A DNA stretch of 60,442 nucleotides from Pseudomonas sp. CBZ-4 (GTDB lineage Bacteria > Pseudomonadota > Gammaproteobacteria > Pseudomonadales > Pseudomonadaceae): positions 1 through 60,442 of the forward strand of contig NZ_ANNV01000066.1 of assembly GCF_000346755.1 (NCBI RefSeq), in the 5' to 3' direction. The position numbers were made by a program, and so were the translations under genes. A model generated the notes under the pieces. The model made no database searches. It was not told the DNA's origin and was given only the letters and a program-made list of their open reading frames with translations. Of the stretch, positions 51,699-59,662 are shown in pieces. Every line of letters begins with the position of its first letter. The stretch's first letter is position 1.

Positions 51699-51721
51699 AC
51701 GAACCGGAAGGGGAAAAATTA
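51699..51721 (-). promoter_or_regulatory. Imperfect PvdS box for the NRPS operon
   Basis: On the minus strand it reads TAATT-N15-CGT, or CTAAT-N16-CGT if the spacing is kept. It is 56 nt before the chosen NRPS start. It is weaker than the four perfect boxes nearby. Confidence 0.5.
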
Positions 51722-51740
51722 GCGGGGGGATGGAGGCTGC

Positions 51741-51909
51741 GTGGAACCGCCCTACAAGAAACCGGAGAGCCATTGCGACTCAGTAGAAATCAGCGTCGAA
51801 GACGACTGCCTGTCTGGCAAGCTTTTGTACATCGACGCCCTGCACAGTTATGAAGGACAAACCCGAAAAGAACTTGAGATTGCCTTTCGCGCAGCAGTGG
51901 ATGGGTTCA
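51741..51909 (+). pseudogene. HicB-like antitoxin remnant
   Basis: From a GTG the frame reads SVEISVEDDCLSGKLLYID, then SYEGQTRKELEIAFRAAVD and GFI. This is the N-terminal partial RNase-H-like fold of the HicB/YlbF-type antitoxins, which typically read Y.G.VE.S.ED..LFGKLL.I.D...YEG....ELE.AF..AVDDY. After this the frame crosses into the antisense of the MFS gene and becomes Pro-rich, so the DNA-binding C-terminal half is missing. No hicA toxin is next to it. It lies in the gap between the NRPS start and the MFS stop and has probably decayed after deletion. Confidence 0.55.
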
Positions 51910-53082
51910 TCACCCCAACCGCCGGTACCCCAGCACCGCTGACCCCAACACCACCGCCCCCGCCACCAACGCCACCCAGAACCCGCTGGTGGCGCCAAAG
52001 TGGTCGATCATCCAGCCGGAGCTGGCGGCGCCGATGGCCACGCCGATGCTCAGGCCAGTAATCAGCCAGGTCATGCCTTCGGTCAGGCGGCTGGGCGGGA
52101 CGATGCGCTCCACCAGGGCCATGGACACGATCAGGGTCGGCGCGAAGAACAGCCCGGAAATGAAGATCGCCACCGCCAGGCCCGGGATGTTGGTCACCAG
52201 CAACAACGGCAAGGTGGTCAACGCCGTGGCCACGCCGCAGCACAGAAACTGCTTGGGCAACGGCGCCTTGAGCTTGAGCGTGCCAAACGCCAGCCCCGCC
52301 AGGCACGAGCCGATGGCGTACACCGACAGCACGATGCTCGCCGCCGCCGGCTGGCCCTGGTGCTGGGCGAAGGCCACGCTGACCACGTCGACCACGCCGA
52401 CGATCACGCCCATGGCCAGCAACAGGATCATCAGGATCAGCACCGACGGCGAGGCGATCAACCAGCCGCTGTGATGGTCGTGGTGCGCATGCACGGGCGG
52501 TTCGGTTTCACGTTGCAGCACAAAGGTGGTGACGCCCACCGCCAGCAACAGCGCGGCGACCAGCGGCCCGGCCTCCGGGAACAGCACCACGCTCAGGCCC
52601 ACCGAAATCGGCGGGCCGATGATGAAGCACACTTCATCCAGCACCGATTCCAGGGCAAACGCGGTTTGCAGCTGGGGTTGCCCGCGGTACAACTCGGTCC
52701 AGCGCGCCCGCACCATGGCGGACATGTTCGGCATGCAGCCGGCCAGCGCGGCGAACAGGAACAACGTCCAGCTCGGCGCCTGCAAACGGGTACACAGCAG
52801 CACCATCAACAAACCGCCGCCACCGATCAACGCGGCGATGGGCAGCACCCTGCCCTGGCCGTAACGGTCCACCAGGCGGGAAACCTGCGGCGCGCAAAAC
52901 GCCGTGGCCAACGCAAACACCGCCGCCACCGAGCCTGCCAGGCCGTAGCCGCCATGCACCTGGGCAAGCATGGTGATCAGGCCGATGCCGGTCATCGACA
53001 CCGGCATGCGCGCAAGCATCCCGGCCAGTACAAAAGCCCGGGCGCCTTGGACCTGGAACAACGCGGCGTAAGGGTTTGCCAT
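51910..53082 (-). CDS. MFS transporter
   Basis: The 390-residue protein has about 12 hydrophobic helices and the loop motif RLVDRYGQGRV typical of the major facilitator superfamily. A central cytoplasmic loop holds a short His cluster (HAHHDHHS). Substrate is unknown; proteins of this type are usually drug or metabolite exporters. It is divergent from a TetR-family gene, with two palindromic operators in the gap, so it is probably repressed by that regulator. A TTGACA-N18-CATGAT promoter reading towards it has its -35 overlapping one operator. Confidence 0.9.
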   Translation of the reverse strand: MANPYAALFQVQGARAFVLAGMLARMPVSMTGIGLITMLAQVHGGYGLAGSVAAVFALATAFCAPQVSRLVDRYGQGRVLPIAALIGGGGLLMVLLCTRLQAPSWTLFLFAALAGCMPNMSAMVRARWTELYRGQPQLQTAFALESVLDEVCFIIGPPISVGLSVVLFPEAGPLVAALLLAVGVTTFVLQRETEPPVHAHHDHHSGWLIASPSVLILMILLLAMGVIVGVVDVVSVAFAQHQGQPAAASIVLSVYAIGSCLAGLAFGTLKLKAPLPKQFLCCGVATALTTLPLLLVTNIPGLAVAIFISGLFFAPTLIVSMALVERIVPPSRLTEGMTWLITGLSIGVAIGAASSGWMIDHFGATSGFWVALVAGAVVLGSAVLGYRRLG

Positions 53083-53142
53083 CTTGCTGGACCTCTTCCT
53101 CTGCGCCTTGGGACTTGCTATCTAAAGTCATCAAGGCAAAAT

Positions 53143-53159
53143 ACATACGGTGCGTATGT
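53143..53159. promoter_or_regulatory. TetR-type operator 1
   Basis: Perfect palindrome ACATACG-GTG-CGTATGT in the MFS/tetR gap. It shares both arms with operator 2, whose centre is 32 bp away. Confidence 0.8.
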
Positions 53160-53164
53160 GACGA

Positions 53165-53194
53165 ATCATGCTTAACATACGCAGCGTATGTCAA
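53165..53194 (-). promoter_or_regulatory. Candidate promoter of the MFS gene
   Basis: On the minus strand, TTGACA (53194-53189) and CATGAT (53170-53165) are separated by 18 bp. The -35 overlaps operator 2 and the -10 lies between the two operators, so a bound repressor would block it. Confidence 0.55.
53175..53191. promoter_or_regulatory. TetR-type operator 2
   Basis: Perfect palindrome ACATACG-CAG-CGTATGT. It overlaps an upstream in-frame ATG of the tetR gene (53188), one reason to place that gene's start later. Confidence 0.8.
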
Positions 53195-53223
53195 TCACTC
53201 ACTTGCCCATAACGAGCCACCCC

Positions 53224-53811
53224 ATGAGCCGAGCCCGTGCCGAAATGATCGAAGACACCCGCGCCCGGCTGATCGCCAGCGCGCGCCAGGCGTTCGCCAC
53301 ACAAGGGTACGCCAACACCTCGATGGACGACTTTACCGCCCGCGCCGGGCTGACCCGGGGTGCTTTGTACCATCACTTCGGTGACAAGAAAGGCCTGCTG
53401 GCCGCGGTGGTTGCGCAACTCGACAGCGAGATGGATGCGCGATTGCAACGCATCACCGAACAGGCCCTTGACCCCTGGGCCGGTTTTTGTGAGCGCTGCC
53501 AGACGTATCTGCGCATGGCCCAGGATAGCGAGATCCAGCGCATCGTATTGCAGGACGCCCCGGCCGTGCTGGGAGACAGCGGCGCCCAGCAACATTGCGT
53601 GGCCTCCCTGAGCCAACTGCTGGAAGCCTTGATGCAGGCCGGGGTGATCCACCCGGTGCCGAGCCAGGCGCTGGCTCAGTTGATCAATGGCAGCCTGGTC
53701 AGCACCGCGCTGTGGATCGCCCGGGACGAAGACCCGGACGCGCGCCTGAAGGAAGGTTTGCTCGGTTTGGAGCTACTGCTGCGTGGCCTGACAGTCACAC
53801 CAACCGCGTGA
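53224..53811 (+). CDS. TetR-family repressor
   Basis: The 195-residue protein starts MSRARAEMIEDTRARLIASA and has a standard TetR helix-turn-helix: YANTSMDDFTARAGLTRGALYHHFGDKKGLLAAV at about residues 24-58. The C-terminal ligand domain is not assignable. An in-frame ATG at 53188 would add 12 residues but lies inside operator 2. It probably represses itself and the divergent MFS gene through the two palindromes. Its last 17 bases overlap the end of the convergent MATE gene. Confidence 0.9.
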   Translation: MSRARAEMIEDTRARLIASARQAFATQGYANTSMDDFTARAGLTRGALYHHFGDKKGLLAAVVAQLDSEMDARLQRITEQALDPWAGFCERCQTYLRMAQDSEIQRIVLQDAPAVLGDSGAQQHCVASLSQLLEALMQAGVIHPVPSQALAQLINGSLVSTALWIARDEDPDARLKEGLLGLELLLRGLTVTPTA

Positions 53812-55150
53812 TCTGCTTGTGCCGCCACACCAGCCGGTAATACGCGACCTGCAACCCGAGCATCGCCAGGTAAGTCACCGGAAACGCCATCCACACGCCT
53901 TCCAGGCCGAAGTGCGCGTTGAACAAGTACGCCATCGGTAGCTCCACGCACAGCACGCAGAAGATCGAGATCGCCACCGGCATCAACACTACGCCGCTGG
54001 CGCGCATGATGCCGCCCACCACCGCCTGGAAGCCGAACACCAGGATGCTCCACAGCATGATATGCAGCAGGTGCTCGGCGTTGACCCGCGCCGCGTCGTC
54101 GGTGATGAACAAGCCGAGCAGCCAGTGTGACAACACATAACCCAGCACAATCAAGCCGCCGGTGAGGCAGGTGTTGATCAGCAGCCCGGTGCGCAGGATC
54201 GGCCCGATGCGCTCCAGGCGCCCCGCACCAATGGCCTGGGCGCCGAGGATCGACGCGGTGATGGCAATCGACAACGCGGGGAACTGCACGTAGTTGACGA
54301 TCTGCGTCACCGCACCGTAGGCCGCCGTGGCTTGGGAGCCGTGACCGTTGACCAGGGCGAGAATGACCAGTTCCGATAGCGACAGCACCACCATCTGTAA
54401 GCCGGTAGGCAGGCCGATGCGCAGGACTTTGCCGAGGATCACGCGGTCTAGGCGCAAGGCGGCGAGCAGTTCGCGGTCGGGCGCCATGACGTGCTTCTTG
54501 TGGCGCAGGCGCAGGACCAGAAACAGCATGGCCAAGGCGTTGCCCACCAGCCCGGCGAACACCGCGCTCTGGATGCCCATGGGCGGCAAACCGATCCAGC
54601 CGCGAATCAGCGCCGGGGTCAGCAACAGGCCCACCAAGGTGGAAACCACCAGTGCCAGCAACGGCGACACCGTATCGCTGACACCGCGCAACAACTGGGT
54701 ATAGAGGATAAAAACCAGCAGCAGCGGCATGATCAACATCATCATCTGCGCATAGCCCACCGCATCGTCCAACACGTCAATCGGCGTGCCCAACGCTTGC
54801 AACGCCGGGCGCGCAAACAGGCTGCCGAGCACCGCAGCAATCACGCCCACCAACGCGCCCAGGGTCAGGGTGGCACCGGTAATCACCTTGACCAACCCGG
54901 TCTCCTGCGCGCCCCAGGCCTGGCCGATCAGCACCGAAGCGCCGGCCCCCAGGCCAATCACCAGGGCGATAAAGAAAAACACAATGGGGAACATCCCCGA
55001 CACGGCCGCCAGCGCCTGGGTGCCGAGCATTTGCCCGACATAGATGCCGTTGAGGGTGCCGGAAAAACTTTGCAGGAAGTTGGACAGCACCATCGGTGCC
55101 AGAAAGATCAGGTAGATCTGCCACAACGGCCGTTGCTGGGTGACTTCCAT
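53795..55150 (-). CDS. MATE-family multidrug efflux protein
   Basis: The 451-residue protein has about 12 membrane helices and MATE features: an N-terminal LAPMVLSNFLQSFSGTLNGIYVGQ and a second half beginning KVLRIGLPTGLQMVVLS that mirrors the first. Such proteins export cationic drugs or metabolites with Na+ or H+. The true start is MEVTQQRPLW at 55150; the much longer open frame beyond it is a shadow of the DUF2239 gene. The gap to that gene is 19 nt, so they are probably co-transcribed. Confidence 0.9.
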   Translation of the reverse strand: MEVTQQRPLWQIYLIFLAPMVLSNFLQSFSGTLNGIYVGQMLGTQALAAVSGMFPIVFFFIALVIGLGAGASVLIGQAWGAQETGLVKVITGATLTLGALVGVIAAVLGSLFARPALQALGTPIDVLDDAVGYAQMMMLIMPLLLVFILYTQLLRGVSDTVSPLLALVVSTLVGLLLTPALIRGWIGLPPMGIQSAVFAGLVGNALAMLFLVLRLRHKKHVMAPDRELLAALRLDRVILGKVLRIGLPTGLQMVVLSLSELVILALVNGHGSQATAAYGAVTQIVNYVQFPALSIAITASILGAQAIGAGRLERIGPILRTGLLINTCLTGGLIVLGYVLSHWLLGLFITDDAARVNAEHLLHIMLWSILVFGFQAVVGGIMRASGVVLMPVAISIFCVLCVELPMAYLFNAHFGLEGVWMAFPVTYLAMLGLQVAYYRLVWRHKQITRLV

Positions 55151-55169
55151 GGGGGTTCGAATCCGTGAA

Positions 55170-55748
55170 TTATGGTTGGGCGGTAAAGGCATTGCGCGAC
55201 AGCCAGGCCAGGTACGTCTGCACGTCCAGCGGCCAGTGCGCGATCGTGTGGGCAAAGGCGGCGGCGTCCTGGGCAAACAGTGCGCGCGAGGCGTCTTCAA
55301 AACCGGGCAGGTTGCCAGCGATGGCAACCATGAAACGATAGCTGGCCTCCTTGGCCTGGCGTATCTGATCACGGGAGGCGTGCAGGTTGCGAGCGTCATC
55401 CACCAACCGGCGCAAAGCCGCCGAGGCGCCACCGCGTTGCTGGCCCAGCCATTCCCAGTGGCGTGGCAACAAGGTGACTTCGCGCGCGACCACGCCCAGC
55501 TTTGGCCGCCCCACGGAGGGCGCAACGGGCGGCTCATCAGCAACCTCGGCCGGCACTGGCTGGCCAGGCGCATAGCCAGCCGGCCAAGGGTAATCGACCT
55601 GGGTGCCGGTGGCGTCATCGAACACCAGGAAACTGCCGGTGGCCAGGTCAAGGCCTGACAGCGTGTGGGCCACATCGGCGTAGGAACCCGCCGCCACACG
55701 TTGATGGCTGACGAAGGCAGTGCACAGGGGAGTGTTTGGCGTAGACAT
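55170..55748 (-). CDS. DUF2239-family protein
   Basis: The 192-residue soluble protein has the layout I associate with DUF2239: an N-terminal FVSHQRVAAGSYADVAHTL, then FLVFDDATGTQVDYPW, a Pro-rich linker with RPKLGVVAREVTLLPRHWEWL, and a C-terminal half with DQIRQAKEASYRFMVAIAGNLPGFEDASRALF. The LPRHWEWL..QRGGASAALRRLV part resembles a ribbon-helix-helix segment, so DNA binding is possible but unproven. The function of the family is unknown. It leads the operon with the MATE exporter and is preceded by a double ACCCGGGT palindrome, possibly its own control site. Confidence 0.8.
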   Translation of the reverse strand: MSTPNTPLCTAFVSHQRVAAGSYADVAHTLSGLDLATGSFLVFDDATGTQVDYPWPAGYAPGQPVPAEVADEPPVAPSVGRPKLGVVAREVTLLPRHWEWLGQQRGGASAALRRLVDDARNLHASRDQIRQAKEASYRFMVAIAGNLPGFEDASRALFAQDAAAFAHTIAHWPLDVQTYLAWLSRNAFTAQP

Positions 55749-55752
55749 GGTT

Positions 55753-55788
55753 TATCACCCGGGTCATATTTGTTTTACCCGGGTGATA
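55753..55788. promoter_or_regulatory. Double ACCCGGGT inverted repeat upstream of DUF2239
   Basis: TATCACCCGGGT and its exact complement ACCCGGGTGATA (12-bp arms) are separated by 12 bp. Each arm contains the self-palindromic 8-mer ACCCGGGT, 24 bp apart centre to centre. It begins 5 nt upstream of the start codon, so a protein bound here would cover the start region. Confidence 0.65.
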
Positions 55789-55866
55789 TTAGTCGAATTC
55801 TTGTCGCCTGCAAGAAATTTGTTGTGAACACTCGCGGTATTCACGCCGTATAGGGTTGTAGGTGCT

Positions 55867-55890
55867 GCCGACCCGTTGGGTCGGCCCTTT
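55867..55890. terminator. GC-rich hairpin downstream of the orphan gene
   Basis: Arms GCCGACCC / GGGTCGGC with a 3-nt loop, followed by CCTTT on the plus strand. It sits 15 nt beyond the stop of the leftward orphan gene. The T-run faces the other way, so its direction is unclear. Confidence 0.45.
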
Positions 55891-55904
55891 CTCAGATCAA
55901 AGCA

Positions 55905-56609
55905 TCAAGGAAACCTAGCCCTTCGGGAGGTTTTACCATTCATATAGGTGAGGTTTTCTTTGTCGAATCGCTCATCTTTACTGCCTGAAAACCCCCACAA
56001 TCCCACCCCCACATCCAAATCATTGAGCAGCGAGGTACGCTTTAGAAGTTCGGCAGCAACGGACTTTGCCTTCGGGGAAAAGGTTCGATCACTCGGTACC
56101 AAGCCTGCTGCCTGTCGCAACTCATTAAAATTGACATATCGATCTGCACTGCCGCCGGCAGCGTACTCATTAAAGTAAAGATACGTATGTTGAATCAACG
56201 AGTTGTCACTCATCAAATCAGCCCGATCTGCCTCCAATGCCAAGTCACTCACTTCAATCAGATCCGAGCGTTTGACCTCGTTAGTGTTCATCAAGCGGTG
56301 GGTCAGGCCAGTACCCAACGTTTTAAGGAGTTCAGGCCGGGCGACCAATTCTCGGGCAATATTTTTCTGCTCGTCGCTATACGAACCGTTTAATGCGGAT
56401 CTGTTGTCGGCGGCATCTTCGATGAGACGCTTGGATAAGCTGCCGCCACCCAGGAATGCTCGATTATTGTCGAGTAACAGCCGAGCAAGTTCTTTATTGC
56501 TTACATGTTGCAAGGGGCGGGCGTCGGCGGAGGCAGCTACTTCTGACAGGGGTAGCATGGTTTGCGCGGCGGCATGTGGAACAATTGTGTTGCCAAAGGA
56601 ATAAGTCAT
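55905..56609 (-). CDS. Orphan protein with duplicated motif, candidate HrpL-regulated type III secreted protein
   Basis: The 234-residue protein (from MTYSFGNTIV) has no signal peptide and no membrane segment. Its N-terminus is rich in Ser, Ala and Thr and poor in charge, as in type III substrates. It has an internal duplication: residues 76-120 (SYSDEQKNIARELVARPELLKTL..G..DL) and 176-223 (TFSPKAKSVAAELLKRTSLLNDL..G..NL). Units of this style, A.ELL.R..LL..LD.G...D..., remind me of the C-terminal part of HrpK-like translocators, but I cannot assign a family. A hrp-box-like promoter lies 87 nt upstream. Several in-frame upstream starts exist (up to GTG 56681); none has a strong ribosome site. 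GC is lower than in neighbouring genes, which fits acquisition by transfer. Confidence 0.7.
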   Translation of the reverse strand: MTYSFGNTIVPHAAAQTMLPLSEVAASADARPLQHVSNKELARLLLDNNRAFLGGGSLSKRLIEDAADNRSALNGSYSDEQKNIARELVARPELLKTLGTGLTHRLMNTNEVKRSDLIEVSDLALEADRADLMSDNSLIQHTYLYFNEYAAGGSADRYVNFNELRQAAGLVPSDRTFSPKAKSVAAELLKRTSLLNDLDVGVGLWGFSGSKDERFDKENLTYMNGKTSRRARFP

Positions 56610-56696
56610 CGTGATAGCCCGATAAAGAAAGACAGTTTCCATTCTGAAATGCGCGTGACGTTTAAGCGTCATAAACAGCACGGAATGGACCTATTT

Positions 56697-56724
56697 TATG
56701 TGGCGTATGGTTCGACCAAGTTCC
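56697..56724 (-). promoter_or_regulatory. HrpL-type (hrp box) promoter
   Basis: On the minus strand it reads GGAACT-N15-CCACATA, which fits the HrpL sigma-factor consensus GGAACC-N15/16-CCACNNA with one common substitution. It points at the orphan gene. Confidence 0.6.
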
Positions 56725-56810
56725 ACAGCGTCATACGTCGTATAAATATAGGGTTAGCAAAAAAAGCGCAGCGCTGGAAGTACTTGCCCCCTTTCAGATA
56801 CTGGCGACTC

Positions 56811-57638
56811 TCAGACTAAACATGTATCAGGCGATATCGGTAGCGCGCGTTTGTGCGCCGTCTTGCCGTACGCCGCCTCTACAATTCCCCTCACCCGCTC
56901 GCTGACCGGTTGCCCCATCAGGTATGCGTCGATCTCGGCATAGGTGCAGCCATAGGCGTGTTCATCCAACTTGCCCGGCAGCAGCTCTTCCAGGTCGGCG
57001 GTCGGGTGTTTGTGCACCAGATTGTCCGGCGCGCCCAGGGCCGTGGCCAGCAGGCGCACTTGGGTCTTGGTCAGGCCGGACAGCGGCGCGAGGTCGCAGG
57101 CGCCGTCGCCGAACTTGGTGAAAAATCCCATCAGCGCTTCAGCGCCGTGGTCGGTGCCGACGACCAGGCCGTTGTGCAGGTTGGCCACGGCGTATTGCGC
57201 GATCATCCGGGTGCGCGCCTTGACGTTGCCCTTGATGAAATCGACGTGGGCGGCACTGGCTTCGCTGGCGGTCAGGCTGGCCATCAGGCCGTCGACGCTG
57301 GCGGCGATGTTCAGGGTGTCGACCTGGTCCGGGGTGATAAAGCCCAGGGCAGCCTGGGCGTCGCCTTCATCGGCCTGGGTGTTGTAGGGCAAGCGCATGG
57401 CGATAAACCGCGCGGCGTAGCCTACCTCGCGCAATTGCTCGCACGCCAGCTGGCACAGGCGCCCCGCCGTGAGGGAGTCAACACCGCCACTGATACCCAG
57501 CACCAGGGCCTTGCAGCCCGACTGGTGCAACGTGGTCTTGATGAAGTCGATGCGCCGTTGAATCGCCTGGGACTCGCCGCCCCTGGCCAGCGTGCGGTCG
57601 ATATTCAGTTCCCGAGCGATACGTTCCTGGGTTTGCAT
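56811..57638 (-). CDS. nadE: NAD+ synthetase, ammonia-dependent
   Basis: The 275-residue protein has the PP-loop SGGVDS at 50-55, and further family segments RLPYNTQADEGDAQAAL, NVKARTRMIAQYAVANLHNGLVVGT and DLEELLPGKLDEHAYG. It amidates nicotinic-acid adenine dinucleotide to NAD+ using ammonia. There is no glutaminase domain, so it is the short form like E. coli NadE. It follows pncB after 1 nt and closes the salvage operon. Confidence 0.95.
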   Translation of the reverse strand: MQTQERIARELNIDRTLARGGESQAIQRRIDFIKTTLHQSGCKALVLGISGGVDSLTAGRLCQLACEQLREVGYAARFIAMRLPYNTQADEGDAQAALGFITPDQVDTLNIAASVDGLMASLTASEASAAHVDFIKGNVKARTRMIAQYAVANLHNGLVVGTDHGAEALMGFFTKFGDGACDLAPLSGLTKTQVRLLATALGAPDNLVHKHPTADLEELLPGKLDEHAYGCTYAEIDAYLMGQPVSERVRGIVEAAYGKTAHKRALPISPDTCLV

Positions 57639-57639
57639 G

Positions 57640-58857
57640 TCACACCTCCACGCTGGCGACGTTGAACACCTTGGCCGCGTACTGCAAAAACGAGGGGTCT
57701 TCGCAGACGTTCTTGATCGGGTCGTCGGAGAACTTCACCACCGGTTCGCCGTGCACCCGCACCAGTTTCATCACGATGCTCAATGGCTCCACTCCGTCGA
57801 CGTCACACGCCAGGCTGGTGCCCATGCCAAAGCCGAACCGCGCCTTGCCGCGCACGTGGCGCAGGATCGGCAGGCATTTTTCGAAGTTCAGGCCGTCGGA
57901 GAACATCAGGTCCTTGGTCATCGGATCGATGCCCAGTTGCTTGTAGCGGGCCAGCACCTTGTCGGCCCAGGCGATGGGATCGCCGGAGTCCTGGCGCAGG
58001 CCGTCGTAGAGCTTGGCGAAGTACAGGTCGAAGTCCTTGAGGAAAAACTCGGTGCTGATGCAGTCGGTCAGCGCGATACCGAGGCGGCCGCGGTATTCGC
58101 GCACCCAGTTTTCCAGGGCGGCGTTCTGGCTCTCGCGCAGGCGCCCCAGTTGCTGGTGCACCATCAGCCATTGGTGCGCCATGGTGCCGATCAGCGGCAG
58201 GTCGAACTCATAAGCCAGGTGCGCGTTGCTGGTGCCGACGAACTGGCCGGGGAAGTCGCGGCGCATGATGTCGATCACTTCGCGCTGGGCCTTGAACGAC
58301 AGGCGCCGGCGCGTGGAAAAGTCGGACACGCGCAGGTCGGCCAACTCGTCGCGGCTGAGGTTTTTCTCCAGCCAGTCGAACTTCTGATAGAGCTTGCGGG
58401 TGACGTCTTCCAGGGTCACATCGGGGTATTGGTCACGGTTGCGCAACTCGCTGACCAGGGCCAGCACCGGTTGTTCGAACATGATGCAGTGCAGCATCGG
58501 GCCGATGACCCGGATGTTCAGTTGGCCATCGATTTCACTGACGTGGATATAGCGCAGGTTGAACCGGAACAGGCCGAGAAAGCGCTCGTAATCCGGGGTG
58601 AGGTATTCGCGAAAGCGCGGGTTGAACAAAAAGCGCAACTCGCCTTCACGCATGTGCAGGCCGGCGAGCTTTTCCAGCTCGTCGCGCAGTGCCGGGATCA
58701 AGTGACCGAGCTTTTCCCGTGAACGCACGATGAAGTTGTATTCCACATCGACGTTGGGGTGCTGGTGCAGCACGGCCTGCATCATGGTGAAGGTGTAGTA
58801 GTCGGTGTCGAGCAGGCCCTGAATCACCGGGGCGTTGTAGTCGTAGGCACTTTCCAT
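57640..58857 (-). CDS. pncB: Nicotinate phosphoribosyltransferase
   Basis: The 405-residue protein opens with IQGLLDTDYYTFTMMQAV, the PncB signature, and has the FSTRRRLSFKAQ, GTSNAHLAYEFDLPLIGTMAHQWL and SGDPIAWADK segments of the type II PRTase fold. It makes nicotinate mononucleotide from nicotinate and PRPP. It lies between the nicotinamidase and nadE genes, so the order follows the pathway nicotinamide, nicotinate, NaMN, with the last amidation step at the end. Confidence 0.96.
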   Translation of the reverse strand: MESAYDYNAPVIQGLLDTDYYTFTMMQAVLHQHPNVDVEYNFIVRSREKLGHLIPALRDELEKLAGLHMREGELRFLFNPRFREYLTPDYERFLGLFRFNLRYIHVSEIDGQLNIRVIGPMLHCIMFEQPVLALVSELRNRDQYPDVTLEDVTRKLYQKFDWLEKNLSRDELADLRVSDFSTRRRLSFKAQREVIDIMRRDFPGQFVGTSNAHLAYEFDLPLIGTMAHQWLMVHQQLGRLRESQNAALENWVREYRGRLGIALTDCISTEFFLKDFDLYFAKLYDGLRQDSGDPIAWADKVLARYKQLGIDPMTKDLMFSDGLNFEKCLPILRHVRGKARFGFGMGTSLACDVDGVEPLSIVMKLVRVHGEPVVKFSDDPIKNVCEDPSFLQYAAKVFNVASVEV

Positions 58858-58868
58858 GGTGGGTCTCC

Positions 58869-59516
58869 TTAACGCGTGGCCATCGCGGCCAGTTCTTCGC
58901 GGGTGCTGCTGATGGCGGCACCGGCCTTGCGCAGTTCATTGAGCGCTTGAATACCGCCCTCCTCGCTGATCCCCCGGCACGCCGGCACGTGCAGCACCAC
59001 CTCCAGGCCCGCCTTGAGCAGTTGCAACGCGGTAGTCTTGACGCAGTAGTCCAGGGCCAGGCCGCCGACGATCACACGCACCACGCCGTGAGCTTTCAGG
59101 TACTCGATGACGCCGGTGGAGAGTTTGTCGTGCAGGTCGTGGTAGCAGGCGCCGTAGGGGTGCAGGTCGGGTTCGACGCCCTTCCAGATGAAGTAGTCGT
59201 AGTCGTACGGGGTGGGCAACTCGTCCAGCAGCGTGAAGCCCTCGGTCCCCGGAACGCAGTGGCTGACCCAGGTCACGTCGGCGTGGGCCAGGCCGGTGGG
59301 TTGCAGCATCTCGCTGTGCTGCGCGACGACCCAGGGTGCGTGCGGGGTGTGGGCGTCCTTGCTGCCAACGCGGTGGCCGGCGAGGCTGGCCATGTAGTTG
59401 AGCTCGGCGCCGATGCGGTCACCGCCGACCACCGGCAATTCGTTGGGGCACAGGGGCGTGAAGCTCTTCTGGGCATCGACGTCGAATGAAGCAATGGCGG
59501 TTTTTGCGAGGGTCAT
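58869..59516 (-). CDS. pncA: Nicotinamidase (isochorismatase-like hydrolase)
   Basis: The 215-residue protein has the cysteine-hydrolase layout: catalytic Asp in SFDVDAQKSFTP near the start, Lys in VEP/FIWKG region, and the nucleophile Cys in GGLALDYCVKTTAL. A zinc-binding His-containing stretch (KDAHTPHAPW) is also present. It deamidates nicotinamide to nicotinate. ATG 59516 has AGGAGA upstream; nine further codons of open frame run into the operator and are not used. It is first in the pncA-pncB-nadE operon. Confidence 0.92.
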   Translation of the reverse strand: MTLAKTAIASFDVDAQKSFTPLCPNELPVVGGDRIGAELNYMASLAGHRVGSKDAHTPHAPWVVAQHSEMLQPTGLAHADVTWVSHCVPGTEGFTLLDELPTPYDYDYFIWKGVEPDLHPYGACYHDLHDKLSTGVIEYLKAHGVVRVIVGGLALDYCVKTTALQLLKAGLEVVLHVPACRGISEEGGIQALNELRKAGAAISSTREELAAMATR

Positions 59517-59542
59517 GGCGGTTCTCCTGTGGCCTGGAAACA

Positions 59543-59563
59543 AAAGTACACGTCATGTACTTT
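59543..59563. promoter_or_regulatory. Candidate NrtR operator
   Basis: Perfect 8-bp inverted arms AAAGTACA / TGTACTTT around CGTCA lie in the 146-bp gap between pncA and nrtR. An operator in this place fits co-control of the salvage operon and the regulator gene. Confidence 0.7.
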
Positions 59564-59662
59564 CATGGCAAGAAACATTTGTTTATCTAGTCTTTATTGA
59601 GTTCATGACATATCTGTTCGATCCGTTAGACTGTGACCCGCCACTGCTTATAAGGATGTTCC

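Noticed and set aside
55151..55699. Upstream extension of the MATE frame
   Set aside because: It is an out-of-frame reading of the DUF2239 gene; the MATE fold begins at MEVTQQRPLW.
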